A stretch of 64,000 nt of DNA from Cerasibacillus quisquiliarum. GTDB taxonomy: Bacteria > Bacillota > Bacilli > Bacillales > Amphibacillaceae. The translations under genes were made by a program, and so were the position numbers. Below the pieces are notes generated by a model that had not been told where the DNA came from, made no database searches, and saw only the letters and a list, made by a program, of their open reading frames with translations. The stretch is taken from assembly GCF_014202495.1 (NCBI RefSeq), contig NZ_JACHHA010000003.1, forward strand, positions 124,001 to 188,000. Direction: 5' to 3'. Below are positions 28,559 to 37,309 of the stretch, in pieces; positions within the stretch are counted from its first letter, which is position 1, and the number at the start of each line of letters is the position of its first letter.

Positions 28559-29417
28559 TCAAGCTGAAAATCTACGTCAACAACTCGATTCGGCTAAACA
28601 ACAGCCAATAGCAAAGACTATTTCCTTTGTAAGTGGCAAGGGGGGCGTAGGTAAATCAAATATCGCACTTAATATCGCATTAGAATTACAGAATAGAAAG
28701 AAGAAGGTCCTACTCGTTGATTTAGACATCGGAATGGGGAATATAGAAGTCATGTTAGGCTCACATGCTCCGTATTCTATTGTTGATCTTATAGAGTCGC
28801 AATATCGGTTTCAAGATATTATACATCCCGGACCAAATGGATTGTCTTATATAGCTGGTGGGTCTAGCTTGATAGATATTTTTACGATGAATGAACATGA
28901 TTTTTCTTTCTTTTATGAACAATATAATGATGCGATTAAACAATTCGACTATATTTTGTTCGATATGGGTGCAGGAATAAATGAATGGAGCGTGTCGTTT
29001 ATTTTAGCTTCAGATGAATGTATTGTCGTTACGACACCTGAACCAACTGCGATAACGGATGCTTATAGTATGATTAAACATTTACTTCAAAGAAATACAC
29101 AATTGCCGATTTCTATCATTATGAATCAGGTGTCTGAAGTTAAAAAAGGTGAAAAAATTGCCGAACAATTTCAACACGTCGTCGATAGGTTTTTAAACTA
29201 TAAGGTTGCTATTAAGGGTGTTATTCCATATGATCCACTTGTCACAAAAGCTGTCGTTAAACAAATACCATATATATTATTAAATGAAAGAGCTCGAGCA
29301 TCACAAGCCATTAAAAGGCTTGTTAACTTGTACACATCAAATGGAACGATAGATCAAGAAAAAAATAGTTCCCTTACATTTATCGATAAACTAAAAACGT
29401 TTATAAGAAAGAGGTAA
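28551..29417 (+). CDS. flhG: MinD-like flagellar number ATPase FlhG (YlxH)
   Basis: FlhG is a MinD/ParA-type ATPase that stimulates FlhF and limits flagellar number. The 288 residues have the deviant Walker A VSGKGGVGKSNIALNIALEL, a switch region VDLDIGMGNIEVMLG, IAGGSSLIDIF, and a C-terminal amphipathic, basic tail (SLTFIDKLKTFIRKR) suited to membrane binding. The N-terminal DQAENLRQQL resembles the FlhF-activating segment of B. subtilis FlhG. Confidence 0.95.
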   Translation: MHDQAENLRQQLDSAKQQPIAKTISFVSGKGGVGKSNIALNIALELQNRKKKVLLVDLDIGMGNIEVMLGSHAPYSIVDLIESQYRFQDIIHPGPNGLSYIAGGSSLIDIFTMNEHDFSFFYEQYNDAIKQFDYILFDMGAGINEWSVSFILASDECIVVTTPEPTAITDAYSMIKHLLQRNTQLPISIIMNQVSEVKKGEKIAEQFQHVVDRFLNYKVAIKGVIPYDPLVTKAVVKQIPYILLNERARASQAIKRLVNLYTSNGTIDQEKNSSLTFIDKLKTFIRKR

Positions 29418-29422
29418 CCTCT

Positions 29423-30481
29423 ATGACATCCATTAAGGTTGTACTTATTATACATTCAACGGAAGTATTACATATGGTTTTAAAATCTCTTTCAAAACAA
29501 GAAGTGGAAGTTGTTACTGTTGCTTCTAATGGTGTTGAAGGGTTTAACAAAGTGATGACATATTCACCTGATGTTGTTTTACTTGATTTAGATATTCCAG
29601 CAATGGATGGTAAATACGTCGTAGAGAATATATTAGCTAAACAGTTTTGTCCAATCATCGTATTAGGTAACGACACGTCAAATGGTCGTATAGCGATAGA
29701 ACAGGCATTGGACGCAGGGGCTATGAACTATGTTAAAAAACCTATTGAAACAAATCGGCATACATTTGAAATGTTTCAGACGGAACTGATAAAGCATGTT
29801 CTATCATGTAATGAATCAATGCTAAAAGAGAGAAACACGGATGTAGCTAAATCGAACTATACACCAAACATGAAGGAAAACAATAAACGGAGTCAATCAC
29901 TTATTGTCATTGGTACATCAACAGGAGGCCCGCGAGCACTACAAAACATTTTAACGAATTTACCAGATGACTTTCATACACCTATTTTAATTGTTCAACA
30001 TATGCCACAAGGATTTACGAGATCGTTAGCAAAGCGTCTTAATCATCTGTCTTCAATTCATGTAAAAGAAGCTGAAGATGGTGAGGAGATTAAAGAACAG
30101 ACAGCTTATATAGCCCCTGGTGGACAGCATATGGTAATCCAATCAATTGGTACAAAACAAATTGTCCAGCTAACAGATGAGCCATTGGATTGTGTACACC
30201 GTCCGTCAGTTGATGTCTTATTTACTTCAGTAGCTCATATAGAGAAAGTGAATAAAATTGCTGTCATTCTTACTGGAATGGGTAAGGATGGTAGTGAAGG
30301 CATTGTTCAATTAAAAAAGCATGATGCACAATCCATTATCATCAGTCAATCAAAAGAAAGTTCAACTGTTTATGGGATGCCAAAAGCAGCGATTGAAACA
30401 AATCTTGTTGATTATACCGTGCCACTTAATCAAATTAGTCGAATGCTCGTTCAGTTAGTTAAAAAAATTGGGGGGAATTAA
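29423..30481 (+). CDS. cheB: Chemoreceptor glutamate methylesterase CheB with degenerate receiver
   Basis: CheB removes methyl groups from chemoreceptors. The C-terminal esterase domain is intact: Ser166 in IGTSTGGP, His193 in VQHMP and Asp289 in TGMGKDG. The N-terminal receiver keeps the acceptor Asp55 (VVLLDLDIPAMDG) and a Lys near 106, but the acidic pair that binds Mg2+ is replaced by His11-Ser12 (VVLIIHSTEVLHMV), and the Ser/Thr site region reads LGNDTSN. Phosphorylation by CheA is therefore doubtful. The gene lies six bases after flhG and two before cheA. Confidence 0.93.
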   Translation: MTSIKVVLIIHSTEVLHMVLKSLSKQEVEVVTVASNGVEGFNKVMTYSPDVVLLDLDIPAMDGKYVVENILAKQFCPIIVLGNDTSNGRIAIEQALDAGAMNYVKKPIETNRHTFEMFQTELIKHVLSCNESMLKERNTDVAKSNYTPNMKENNKRSQSLIVIGTSTGGPRALQNILTNLPDDFHTPILIVQHMPQGFTRSLAKRLNHLSSIHVKEAEDGEEIKEQTAYIAPGGQHMVIQSIGTKQIVQLTDEPLDCVHRPSVDVLFTSVAHIEKVNKIAVILTGMGKDGSEGIVQLKKHDAQSIIISQSKESSTVYGMPKAAIETNLVDYTVPLNQISRMLVQLVKKIGGN

Positions 30482-30483
30482 AA

Positions 30484-32511
30484 ATGGATACAAACCAATA
30501 TTTAGCTATATTTATTGATGAAAGTACTGAACATCTTAACACAATGTCTGATTATATGTTGGAGTTAGAAAAAAATCCATCTGATAAATCAATCATTGAA
30601 GAAATCTTTCGCGCTGCTCATACATTAAAAGGGATGTCAGCTACAATGGGATATAATGATATGGCTGACTTAACTCATAAACTCGAGAATGTTTTTGATG
30701 CCATTCGCTATGATAAGTTAAGTGTGCAAGTTGACATGATGGACGTATTATTTGAAGTGCATGAACAATTATTAGCAATGGTTGAAGATATTGCAAGTGG
30801 CGGCACAGGTGAACAAGATATTTCACATTTAGTAAATAAATTAGATAAATTAGAAAAAGGAGCGCAAGTCGATACATCTTCAGAATCATCAGCACAAGGA
30901 GAAAAAGGAAATGCGAAGGTGCAAAATGAACGATCGATGAGTAATTTAGATGAATTTGAACTATCCATTCTAAACGAGGCTTCTGAACGAGGATTTAGTA
31001 ACTATGAAATAACTGTGCAACTGAATGAAGATTGTTTACTTAAAGCAGCACGAACATTTATGGTATTTGAAGTTCTTGAAAAGCATGGAGAGATCATAAA
31101 GTCAGATCCACCTGTTAATGATTTAGAAGAAGAGAATTTTGATTTTCAGTTTAAAGTGCTATTTATTACAAAGTATCCTAAAGATGAATTGAAGAAAAAA
31201 TTGAAGAAGATTTCTGAAGTTAGTCATATCATTATCAATCCATTTTCAACGAAAACGTATAAAAAAGCGCAAGAAAAACTTGAAACGGATAATAAGGCGA
31301 TAAAGGAAAGGAATAAAACGGACGAAAAGTCAATACCTAATCGTTCAGGTAGACAAGTTTCTAAGACGATTCGTGTTAATATTGAACGTCTTGATATTTT
31401 GATGAATTTATTTGAAGAACTCGTTATTGACCGCGGACGTTTAGAACAAATCGCAAGTGAATTAAATCATCAAGAGTTACAGGAAACGGTTGAGCGTATG
31501 ACAAGAGTGTCAGGCGATTTACAAAATATTATTTTAACAATGCGAATGGTACCTATTGAACAAGTATTTAGCCGCTTTCCACGTATGATTCGCAAATTAA
31601 GTCGAGAAATGGAAAAAGATATCGCAATTGATATTATTGGAGCGGAAACGGAACTAGATCGAACAGTTATTGATGAAATTGGAGATCCGTTGGTTCATTT
31701 ATTACGTAATGCAGTAGATCACGGAATAGAAAAACCAGAAGAAAGAAGAAGAAAAGGAAAGCCAGAACAAGGAACGATTCAACTGAAGGCTTACCATAGT
31801 GGAAACCACGTATTCATTGAAATCACAGATGATGGAGCTGGAATTAACCGAGAGAAAGTATTAAAGAAAGCGATAGAGAATGGCATCATACATGAAAGCC
31901 AAGCACATTCTTTAAAAGACCAAGAAGTATATGAATTAATTTTAGCTAGTGGCTTTTCAACGGCTGAAGTTGTATCAGATGTATCTGGACGTGGTGTCGG
32001 TCTAGATGTCGTTAGGACTAAAATAGAATCGTTAGGTGGTCGCGTATCAATAGATTCAGAGCAAGATAAAGGATCCATTTTTTCAATCCAACTTCCATTA
32101 ACTTTATCTATTATGTCTGTTTTATTAATAGAAATAGAAAATGAAACATACGCCATTCCATTATCTTCAATTATTGAAACAGCAATCATTGAGAAAAAAC
32201 AGATTTTATCTGCTCATCATAAGAAAGTGATTGATTTTCGGGGTAATGTTGTCCCACTCGTATTTTTAAAGGACATTTTTAATGTACCAAAATACTCTGA
32301 TTATGAAGAAGATGAGTATGAATCTATTGTCATTGTCAAAAAAGGTGATAAAATGGCAGCTCTTGTCGTTGATTCTTTTATTGGACAACAAGAAATCGTA
32401 TTAAAATCATTAGGAAAATATTTACAAGATGTCTTTGCTATTTCAGGAGCAACGATATTAGGTGATGGTCAAGTAGCACTCATAATTGATACGAATGCTT
32501 TAGTAAAATAA
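30484..32511 (+). CDS. cheA: Chemotaxis histidine kinase CheA
   Basis: CheA phosphorylates CheY (and normally CheB) in response to receptors. The 675 residues contain the P1 Hpt domain with His46 (IFRAAHTLKGMSATMGY), a P2-like domain around 160-265, P3 dimerisation (SKTIRVNIERLDILMNLFEE), P4 kinase boxes (HLLRNAVDHGIE, ITDDGAGINREK, SGRGVGLDVVRTKIESLGG) and a C-terminal CheW-like P5. All catalytic elements are present. Confidence 0.97.
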   Translation: MDTNQYLAIFIDESTEHLNTMSDYMLELEKNPSDKSIIEEIFRAAHTLKGMSATMGYNDMADLTHKLENVFDAIRYDKLSVQVDMMDVLFEVHEQLLAMVEDIASGGTGEQDISHLVNKLDKLEKGAQVDTSSESSAQGEKGNAKVQNERSMSNLDEFELSILNEASERGFSNYEITVQLNEDCLLKAARTFMVFEVLEKHGEIIKSDPPVNDLEEENFDFQFKVLFITKYPKDELKKKLKKISEVSHIIINPFSTKTYKKAQEKLETDNKAIKERNKTDEKSIPNRSGRQVSKTIRVNIERLDILMNLFEELVIDRGRLEQIASELNHQELQETVERMTRVSGDLQNIILTMRMVPIEQVFSRFPRMIRKLSREMEKDIAIDIIGAETELDRTVIDEIGDPLVHLLRNAVDHGIEKPEERRRKGKPEQGTIQLKAYHSGNHVFIEITDDGAGINREKVLKKAIENGIIHESQAHSLKDQEVYELILASGFSTAEVVSDVSGRGVGLDVVRTKIESLGGRVSIDSEQDKGSIFSIQLPLTLSIMSVLLIEIENETYAIPLSSIIETAIIEKKQILSAHHKKVIDFRGNVVPLVFLKDIFNVPKYSDYEEDEYESIVIVKKGDKMAALVVDSFIGQQEIVLKSLGKYLQDVFAISGATILGDGQVALIIDTNALVK

Positions 32512-32533
32512 ATCGTGAGAGGAGATATTGTTG

Positions 32534-33013
32534 ATGGAGTATACAGAGTTAGAAGATAGAAAAGTTATCGTCTTCCAGTTAGGTGAAGAAGAATATGTCA
32601 TACCGGTACGCCATGTTGGTGGAATTGAGCGTTTGCATCCTATTACTAGAGTACCAGGAACAGCCAACTATATTAAAGGCGTTATTAATTTACGTGGGGT
32701 TGTTACACCGATTATTGATTTAAGGACTCGCTTCGGTATGGAATCTATTCAATATAATGAAGCTACTAGAATCATCATTGTTCATGTGAATGAAATAGAA
32801 GTAGGCTTTATTGTCGATGGTGCAAATGATGTGATTGATTTACCAGATGAAGCGATCGAACCATCTCCAGACGTTATTGGAACAGAAGTATATGATTATA
32901 TTCGAGGTGTTGCCAATCTAAATGAACGTTTACTAATCTTATTAGATTTAGAAAAAATCTTGACAGAACAAGATATCGAAAGAACGCAACAAATATCTCG
33001 GATGGAAGGTTAG
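32534..33013 (+). CDS. cheW: Chemotaxis coupling protein CheW
   Basis: CheW couples receptors to CheA. The 159 residues show VIVFQLGEEEYVIPVRHVGG, RVPGTANYIKGVINLRGVVT, PIIDLRTRFGM and a VDGANDVIDLP segment typical of the beta-barrel fold. Two in-frame TTG codons (32528, 32531) precede the ATG; the ATG lies nine bases after GGAG and was preferred. Confidence 0.95.
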   Translation: MEYTELEDRKVIVFQLGEEEYVIPVRHVGGIERLHPITRVPGTANYIKGVINLRGVVTPIIDLRTRFGMESIQYNEATRIIIVHVNEIEVGFIVDGANDVIDLPDEAIEPSPDVIGTEVYDYIRGVANLNERLLILLDLEKILTEQDIERTQQISRMEG

Positions 33014-33017
33014 AAAT

Positions 33018-33653
33018 ATGGATACATTTTTAACTTCGATTCAAGAAGATATATTACGTGAAATTGGTAATATAGGAGCGGGTAATGCAGCAACTTCTTT
33101 GTCACAACTATTGCGAAAGAAAATAGATATGGAAGTGCCATCAATTCGGATTGTTGCACTTAACGAACTGATTGAACAGATAGGTGGACCTGAACAAATT
33201 ATTGCTGCCACGGTCTTTCGAGTAGAAGGAGATGCTCCTGGTACCGTTTATTTCATCATGGCATTAAAAGAAGCGGAAAATTTAGTCCATGAAATATTAC
33301 AAGATGATATAGCAATTTTTGATCCTGAAACGATGCGACAAAATGAAATGGCTATCTCGGTATTAAAAGAAATTGGAAATATTTTAACTGGTGCGTATCT
33401 TTCGGCGTTATCTGACTTTACTAGACTTGATATGCGTCCATCAATTCCTTACTTAGGCATTGATATGGCTGGCGCGGTAATAGTTGACGGCTTATTAGAA
33501 TTATCTCACGTTATTGACTATGCATTAATTATTGACACGAAAATAAGCAGTCATGAACCGACTAATGGGATTAAGGGACAGTTTTTCTTTATTCCAGATG
33601 CTGACTCATTTAATAAGCTCTTTACATCATTGGGGATTAACGAGTATGAGTAA
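33018..33653 (+). CDS. cheC: CheY-P phosphatase CheC
   Basis: CheC dephosphorylates CheY-P and pairs with CheD for adaptation. The 211 residues contain two phosphatase motifs: ILREIGNIGAGNAATSLSQL and VLKEIGNILTGAYLSALSDF. It begins four bases after cheW and overlaps cheD by eight bases, indicating coupled expression of the CheC-CheD pair. Confidence 0.95.
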   Translation: MDTFLTSIQEDILREIGNIGAGNAATSLSQLLRKKIDMEVPSIRIVALNELIEQIGGPEQIIAATVFRVEGDAPGTVYFIMALKEAENLVHEILQDDIAIFDPETMRQNEMAISVLKEIGNILTGAYLSALSDFTRLDMRPSIPYLGIDMAGAVIVDGLLELSHVIDYALIIDTKISSHEPTNGIKGQFFFIPDADSFNKLFTSLGINEYE

Positions 33654-34143
33654 GTACCAGCAAATTATTAAAGTCGGTATAGCCGATTTAAATATCGTTA
33701 AAGCTCCGGATAAAATTCGCACCTCTGGATTAGGATCATGTGTAGGAGTTGTCATTTACGATGAAAAAATGAAGCTTGGTGGGCTAGCTCACATCATGTT
33801 GCCAGATTCACAGCAAGCGAAATTGGTAAATAAAAACAATTATAAGTATGCCGATACAGCCATTAAGATACTAGTTGAAAAAATGGTTTTACAGGGAGCA
33901 ATGCCGTATAGATTACGAGCTAAGATCGCTGGTGGAGCGCAGATGTTTAAGTTTAATAATGGAAATGACATGATGCGAATTGGTCCAAGAAATATTGAAG
34001 CTGTAAAACAAACATTAGCCAAGTATCGAATACCAATTATAGCTGCTGATGTTGGCGGTAGTAGTGGTAGAACAATTGAATTTGATCCAGAAACGAAGCA
34101 ATTGAAAATACGAACGGTAAATAAAGGTGAAACTTTTATATAA
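33646..34143 (+). CDS. cheD: Chemoreceptor glutamine deamidase CheD
   Basis: CheD deamidates receptor glutamines and stimulates CheC. The 165 residues keep the catalytic Cys (TSGLGSCVGVVIYDE), His (LGGLAHIMLPDS) and the KIAGGAQMF and GPRNIEAVKQ segments. The ATG lies nine bases after GGGGA in the end of cheC; an out-of-family extension from 33553 is rejected. A sigma-D-type promoter lies inside this gene. Confidence 0.95.
   Translation: MSKYQQIIKVGIADLNIVKAPDKIRTSGLGSCVGVVIYDEKMKLGGLAHIMLPDSQQAKLVNKNNYKYADTAIKILVEKMVLQGAMPYRLRAKIAGGAQMFKFNNGNDMMRIGPRNIEAVKQTLAKYRIPIIAADVGGSSGRTIEFDPETKQLKIRTVNKGETFI
33831..33857 (+). promoter_or_regulatory. Sigma-D-type promoter inside cheD, upstream of sigD
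   Basis: TAAA, exactly 15 bases, then GCCGATAC matches the B. subtilis sigma-D consensus TAAA-N15-GCCGATAT at all but the last base. It points toward sigD, whose start lies 317 bases downstream. It would allow sigma-D to drive its own gene together with fapA and the swrB-like gene. Confidence 0.65.
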
Positions 34144-34173
34144 GTTCTATATATAGAGAGGAGTATCATTATC

Positions 34174-34953
34174 GTGTCAACTCATTTATCTTCTCTAGAG
34201 GAAAAACTGTGGGATAATTTCTTAGCAAATAAGAATGGCGATGCAGCAAGTCGGTTAATAGATAATTATATGTATCTCGTCCATTTTCACGTAGAGAGAA
34301 TTGCAACTCATTTACCACCTAACGTTTTAAAAGATGATTTAATCAGTTATGGAATGGTTGGTTTATATGATGCGATTAAGAAATTTGAACGTAAGCGTGG
34401 CTTAAAATTTGATACATATGCTTCTTTCCGGATCAGAGGAGCTATTATTGATGGATTGCGAAAAGAGGACTGGGTTCCACGATCTATGCGAGAAAAAATG
34501 AAAAAAATCGATGAGACATCACGCATATTAGAGCAAAAATATGAGAGAGAGCCAACCGCAGAAGAAATAGCTAAAGAGGTCAACATGACCGTTGATGAAG
34601 TTGAAACGGTCATGCGTGATACACTCTTTTCTAATATCATGTCGATTGATGAACAACCAAATGATCATTATACGGATCAAAAAGAAGGTATTGGATATGC
34701 AATACCTGATAACAAAGTCATTCAACCAGAAGAAAAGCTCTTAATGGATGAGTTACTTGATGACCTTGAAAAAGCTTTGCAAACATTAAATAAAAATGAG
34801 CAATTAATTATTAATCTCTTTTATCATCATGAATTGACGTTTACTGAGATAGGTAAAATATTAGATTTAACGACGTCACGTATTTCCCAAATCCATAAGA
34901 AAGCGATTTTTAAATTAAATAAAGTCCTTTTAAAAGTAATTGAACACGGTTAA
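34174..34953 (+). CDS. sigD: RNA polymerase sigma-D (FliA/SigD)
   Basis: Sigma-D directs transcription of late flagellar, chemotaxis and autolysin genes. The 259 residues show region 2 (LISYGMVGLYDAIKKFERKR, GLKFDTYASFRIRGAIIDGL), region 3 (DWVPRSMREKMKKIDE, EPTAEEIAKEVNMTVDEVE) and region 4 (LIINLFYHHELTFTEIGKIL, then LTTSRISQIHKKA). It starts at GTG, about 11 bases after AGAGAGGAG, which may make it weak. Its position at the end of fla/che is conserved. Confidence 0.96.
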   Translation: MSTHLSSLEEKLWDNFLANKNGDAASRLIDNYMYLVHFHVERIATHLPPNVLKDDLISYGMVGLYDAIKKFERKRGLKFDTYASFRIRGAIIDGLRKEDWVPRSMREKMKKIDETSRILEQKYEREPTAEEIAKEVNMTVDEVETVMRDTLFSNIMSIDEQPNDHYTDQKEGIGYAIPDNKVIQPEEKLLMDELLDDLEKALQTLNKNEQLIINLFYHHELTFTEIGKILDLTTSRISQIHKKAIFKLNKVLLKVIEHG

Positions 34954-34980
34954 CACATTATTATAAAGGAGCAAAATGGC

Positions 34981-36345
34981 ATGGAGGATATGAAATCTCA
35001 TTTCTTTATTAAATATACACGTGACCGCATGCAAGCTGAACTCCATTGTAAACAAGATTTTACAAACCATCCTAAGCGAATAACTGAAACTGAATTAATG
35101 CAGTTTCTAAATAAAAATCAAATCAAACATGGTGTGATTGAAAAACATGTGAAACAACTCATTGAAGACATATCTAGCATCAACTTTCCTATATTAATTG
35201 CAAAAGGAACGTATCCTGAACATGGAAAAGATGGAACAATTACCTATACATGTCCGACAACAGAACAAATCAAGGAACGTGATGAATGGAACTTTCGCGA
35301 TGTGATGCAAATTCCAATGGTTAAAAAGGGTGATCAATTAGCTGTTATAACGCTACCTACAAAAGGGAAAAATGGTATGGATATATTTGGTAATCTCGTT
35401 CCAGCAAAAATGGGTAAGCCTGTTTTATGTCGCGCTGGGAAAAACGTTACCTTTAATGAAGAAAATCTATCTTTTTATGCAACTGCTTCCGGACAAGTTA
35501 ATGTAGCGAGTAACTCAATCCATGTTCATGAAGTATACGAAGTACACGAATCATTATCAATGAAAATTGGTAATCTTGATTTTAATGGTTCTATTATTAT
35601 ACATGGTGATGTCCCATCAGGCTATACAGTTCGAGCGGCAGGTGATATTAAAATATACGGTATGGTTGAAGCAGCAGAGATTGTTAGCGGTGGCTCAATT
35701 TATATTTCAGAAGGCATAGCCGGACTCAAAACTGGAAAGATCGAAGCAGCAGAGGATGTTCATATTGGATATGTTAATCAAGGACAAGTTAAATGTGGGC
35801 GAGATTTATTTGTTGAAAATTCTATTCTACATAGCCATTGTTTAGCTAAAAATACTGTTTATTGTAAACAAGGAAACATTATAGGTGGTCATGTCAGTGC
35901 TGAGCGAAAAATAGAAGTAAATGATGTCGGAAATCGAATGAATACTAAGACTGTTATATATTTAGGACCACAGACATCGGAATTAGATTTAAAGACATTA
36001 TTATCTAAGCGAAAAAAAGCAGAAGCGACCGTTAAACAACTCGAGCTGATAGGTCAAAAGATCATTCAGTCAAAAGATCAAATGAATCCTAAACAGCTTA
36101 AACTCATGTTAAGCAAACAACAACATTCACTTAAAAAAACGAAACAACAGATAGATGATATGAATAAGAAAATAGTTGAATTAACACCAACAGAAGATAC
36201 CATTAACAAAGAAGTTATTGTAAGAAATAAGCTTTACGCAAATACGATGTTAATTTACGGAAAATACAGGCATACCGTTGATAAAAATTATGAACATGTG
36301 AAAGTAACGTGGGATCATAACGAATTTAAATTCCAACCTTTATAA
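34981..36345 (+). CDS. DUF342 flagellar assembly protein A (FapA-like)
   Basis: The 454 residues form a DUF342/FapA protein: an N-terminal variable part, the conserved KGDQLAVITLPTKGKNGMDI, and a right-handed beta-solenoid (LDFNGSIIIHGDVPSGYTVR to IIGGHVSAERKIEVNDVGNR), followed by a coiled coil of about 90 residues and a short beta end. In Vibrio a FapA protein affects polar flagellation, but in Bacilli the role is not established. It lies between sigD and the swrB-like gene, suggesting a flagellar role. GGAG is nine bases before the ATG. Confidence 0.85.
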   Translation: MEDMKSHFFIKYTRDRMQAELHCKQDFTNHPKRITETELMQFLNKNQIKHGVIEKHVKQLIEDISSINFPILIAKGTYPEHGKDGTITYTCPTTEQIKERDEWNFRDVMQIPMVKKGDQLAVITLPTKGKNGMDIFGNLVPAKMGKPVLCRAGKNVTFNEENLSFYATASGQVNVASNSIHVHEVYEVHESLSMKIGNLDFNGSIIIHGDVPSGYTVRAAGDIKIYGMVEAAEIVSGGSIYISEGIAGLKTGKIEAAEDVHIGYVNQGQVKCGRDLFVENSILHSHCLAKNTVYCKQGNIIGGHVSAERKIEVNDVGNRMNTKTVIYLGPQTSELDLKTLLSKRKKAEATVKQLELIGQKIIQSKDQMNPKQLKLMLSKQQHSLKKTKQQIDDMNKKIVELTPTEDTINKEVIVRNKLYANTMLIYGKYRHTVDKNYEHVKVTWDHNEFKFQPL

Positions 36346-36359
36346 AGGGTGTGATTGAA

Positions 36360-36668
36360 ATGAGTTTAAAATCGATTGAGATGCAAGTCGCTTTACCACG
36401 TACTCAAAACGCAGGAAAATCATTAGATCATATGCAAAAGCAACACCAACAATTTCAAGACACATTAGCACAAAGTCAACTAAAAAAAGAAAAGTTAAAG
36501 CAAAAACAAGTACAAACCTCTAGTAAAGTTCGTAATCCGGTCACAAAAGATGAAGAAAAGCAGAATCCAAAAGACAAACAATCGTCAAAAAAGCAACATC
36601 TCAAACGTCTAAAACAATCATTTACTAAGCATCCCTATTTGGGAAACAAGATCGATTTAATGAAGTAA
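36360..36668 (+). CDS. Small basic protein of unknown function in the fla/che tail
   Basis: The 102-residue product is very rich in Lys and Gln and has no transmembrane segment. It opens with SLKSIEMQVALPRTQNAGKS, a segment I recall from small proteins at the same locus in related Bacillaceae, and continues as a charged, probably disordered or helical region. It starts at ATG 36360 after AAAGGGTG, 15 bases past fapA and 10 before the swrB-like gene. The tight spacing supports a real gene; no function can be assigned. Confidence 0.75.
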   Translation: MSLKSIEMQVALPRTQNAGKSLDHMQKQHQQFQDTLAQSQLKKEKLKQKQVQTSSKVRNPVTKDEEKQNPKDKQSSKKQHLKRLKQSFTKHPYLGNKIDLMK

Positions 36669-36678
36669 GGAGAAGACA

Positions 36679-37122
36679 ATGACCTTTTTTCTGTTAACGA
36701 TTAGTTTTTTGTTACATGTGATTTCGTTTTATTTAATCTACCATCTATATGTAACAAATAAACAAAAGGAACATAAAGATTATAATAAAATTACTCAAGT
36801 ATTTGATACTTACTTACAAGAAATAAAAGATGAAAATAATCGACTTTTATCATATCACAAAGAACGTCAAGGTGAGACTGTTGAAGCTAACAAAGAACAG
36901 GAACAGTTAACGTATAAAAGTAATCATCTGTTACAACCTAAAACAGACTCAAATCATTTAACTGATTTAATAAATAATAATAAAACGAATGATTCAGTAG
37001 AAACTTCAATACATGCAAAAGTATTGGCGCTCTATCAAAGTGGTATGGATGTTGAAGAGATTGCTAAAAAATTGAATTGTGGTAAGACAGAGGCAGAATT
37101 AATTATTAAGTTTTATAGTTAA
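36679..37122 (+). CDS. swrB: SwrB-like membrane protein (YlxL)
   Basis: SwrB of B. subtilis promotes assembly of the flagellar export apparatus and swarming. The 147 residues have one N-terminal transmembrane helix (FLLTISFLLHVISFYLIYHL), a polar, poorly conserved linker and a C-terminal helix-turn-helix-like segment (LALYQSGMDVEEIAKKLNCG, KTEAELIIKFY). That architecture and the position after sigD match SwrB. AAGGAGAAG precedes the ATG. It is the last gene of the flagellar block. Confidence 0.8.
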   Translation: MTFFLLTISFLLHVISFYLIYHLYVTNKQKEHKDYNKITQVFDTYLQEIKDENNRLLSYHKERQGETVEANKEQEQLTYKSNHLLQPKTDSNHLTDLINNNKTNDSVETSIHAKVLALYQSGMDVEEIAKKLNCGKTEAELIIKFYS

Positions 37123-37136
37123 TGACGATTTAATGC

Positions 37137-37165
37137 TTGCTTGACGTCATTTGTTATGGTATAGT
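37137..37165 (+). promoter_or_regulatory. Sigma-A promoter for rpsB with extended -10
   Basis: TTGCTT, 17 bases, TATAGT, with TGG immediately before the -10 giving an extended -10 element. It begins 15 bases after the swrB stop, and the predicted start is near 37172. Confidence 0.75.
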
Positions 37166-37171
37166 ATTTTT

Positions 37172-37300
37172 GGTGTAACGCAATGTCTAGTATCTTTCAT
37201 AGACATTTATAAATACACACGTTTACGGATTTGTTACTCGGTGCCAGGTAACTGGTCGGTTAACAAACAGGATGTAGACGGAGGAATAAAACCAATTAGG
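37172..37300 (+). promoter_or_regulatory. Structured 5' leader of rpsB
   Basis: The leader of about 135 nt can form a stem closed by TTGTTA (37231-37236) and TAACAA (37261-37266) with an inner hairpin CCAG-GTAA-CTGG (37244-37255) capped by a GNRA tetraloop. Ribosomal protein leaders often bind their own product; S2 autoregulation here is an inference. Confidence 0.45.
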
Positions 37301-37309
37301 AGGATTACA

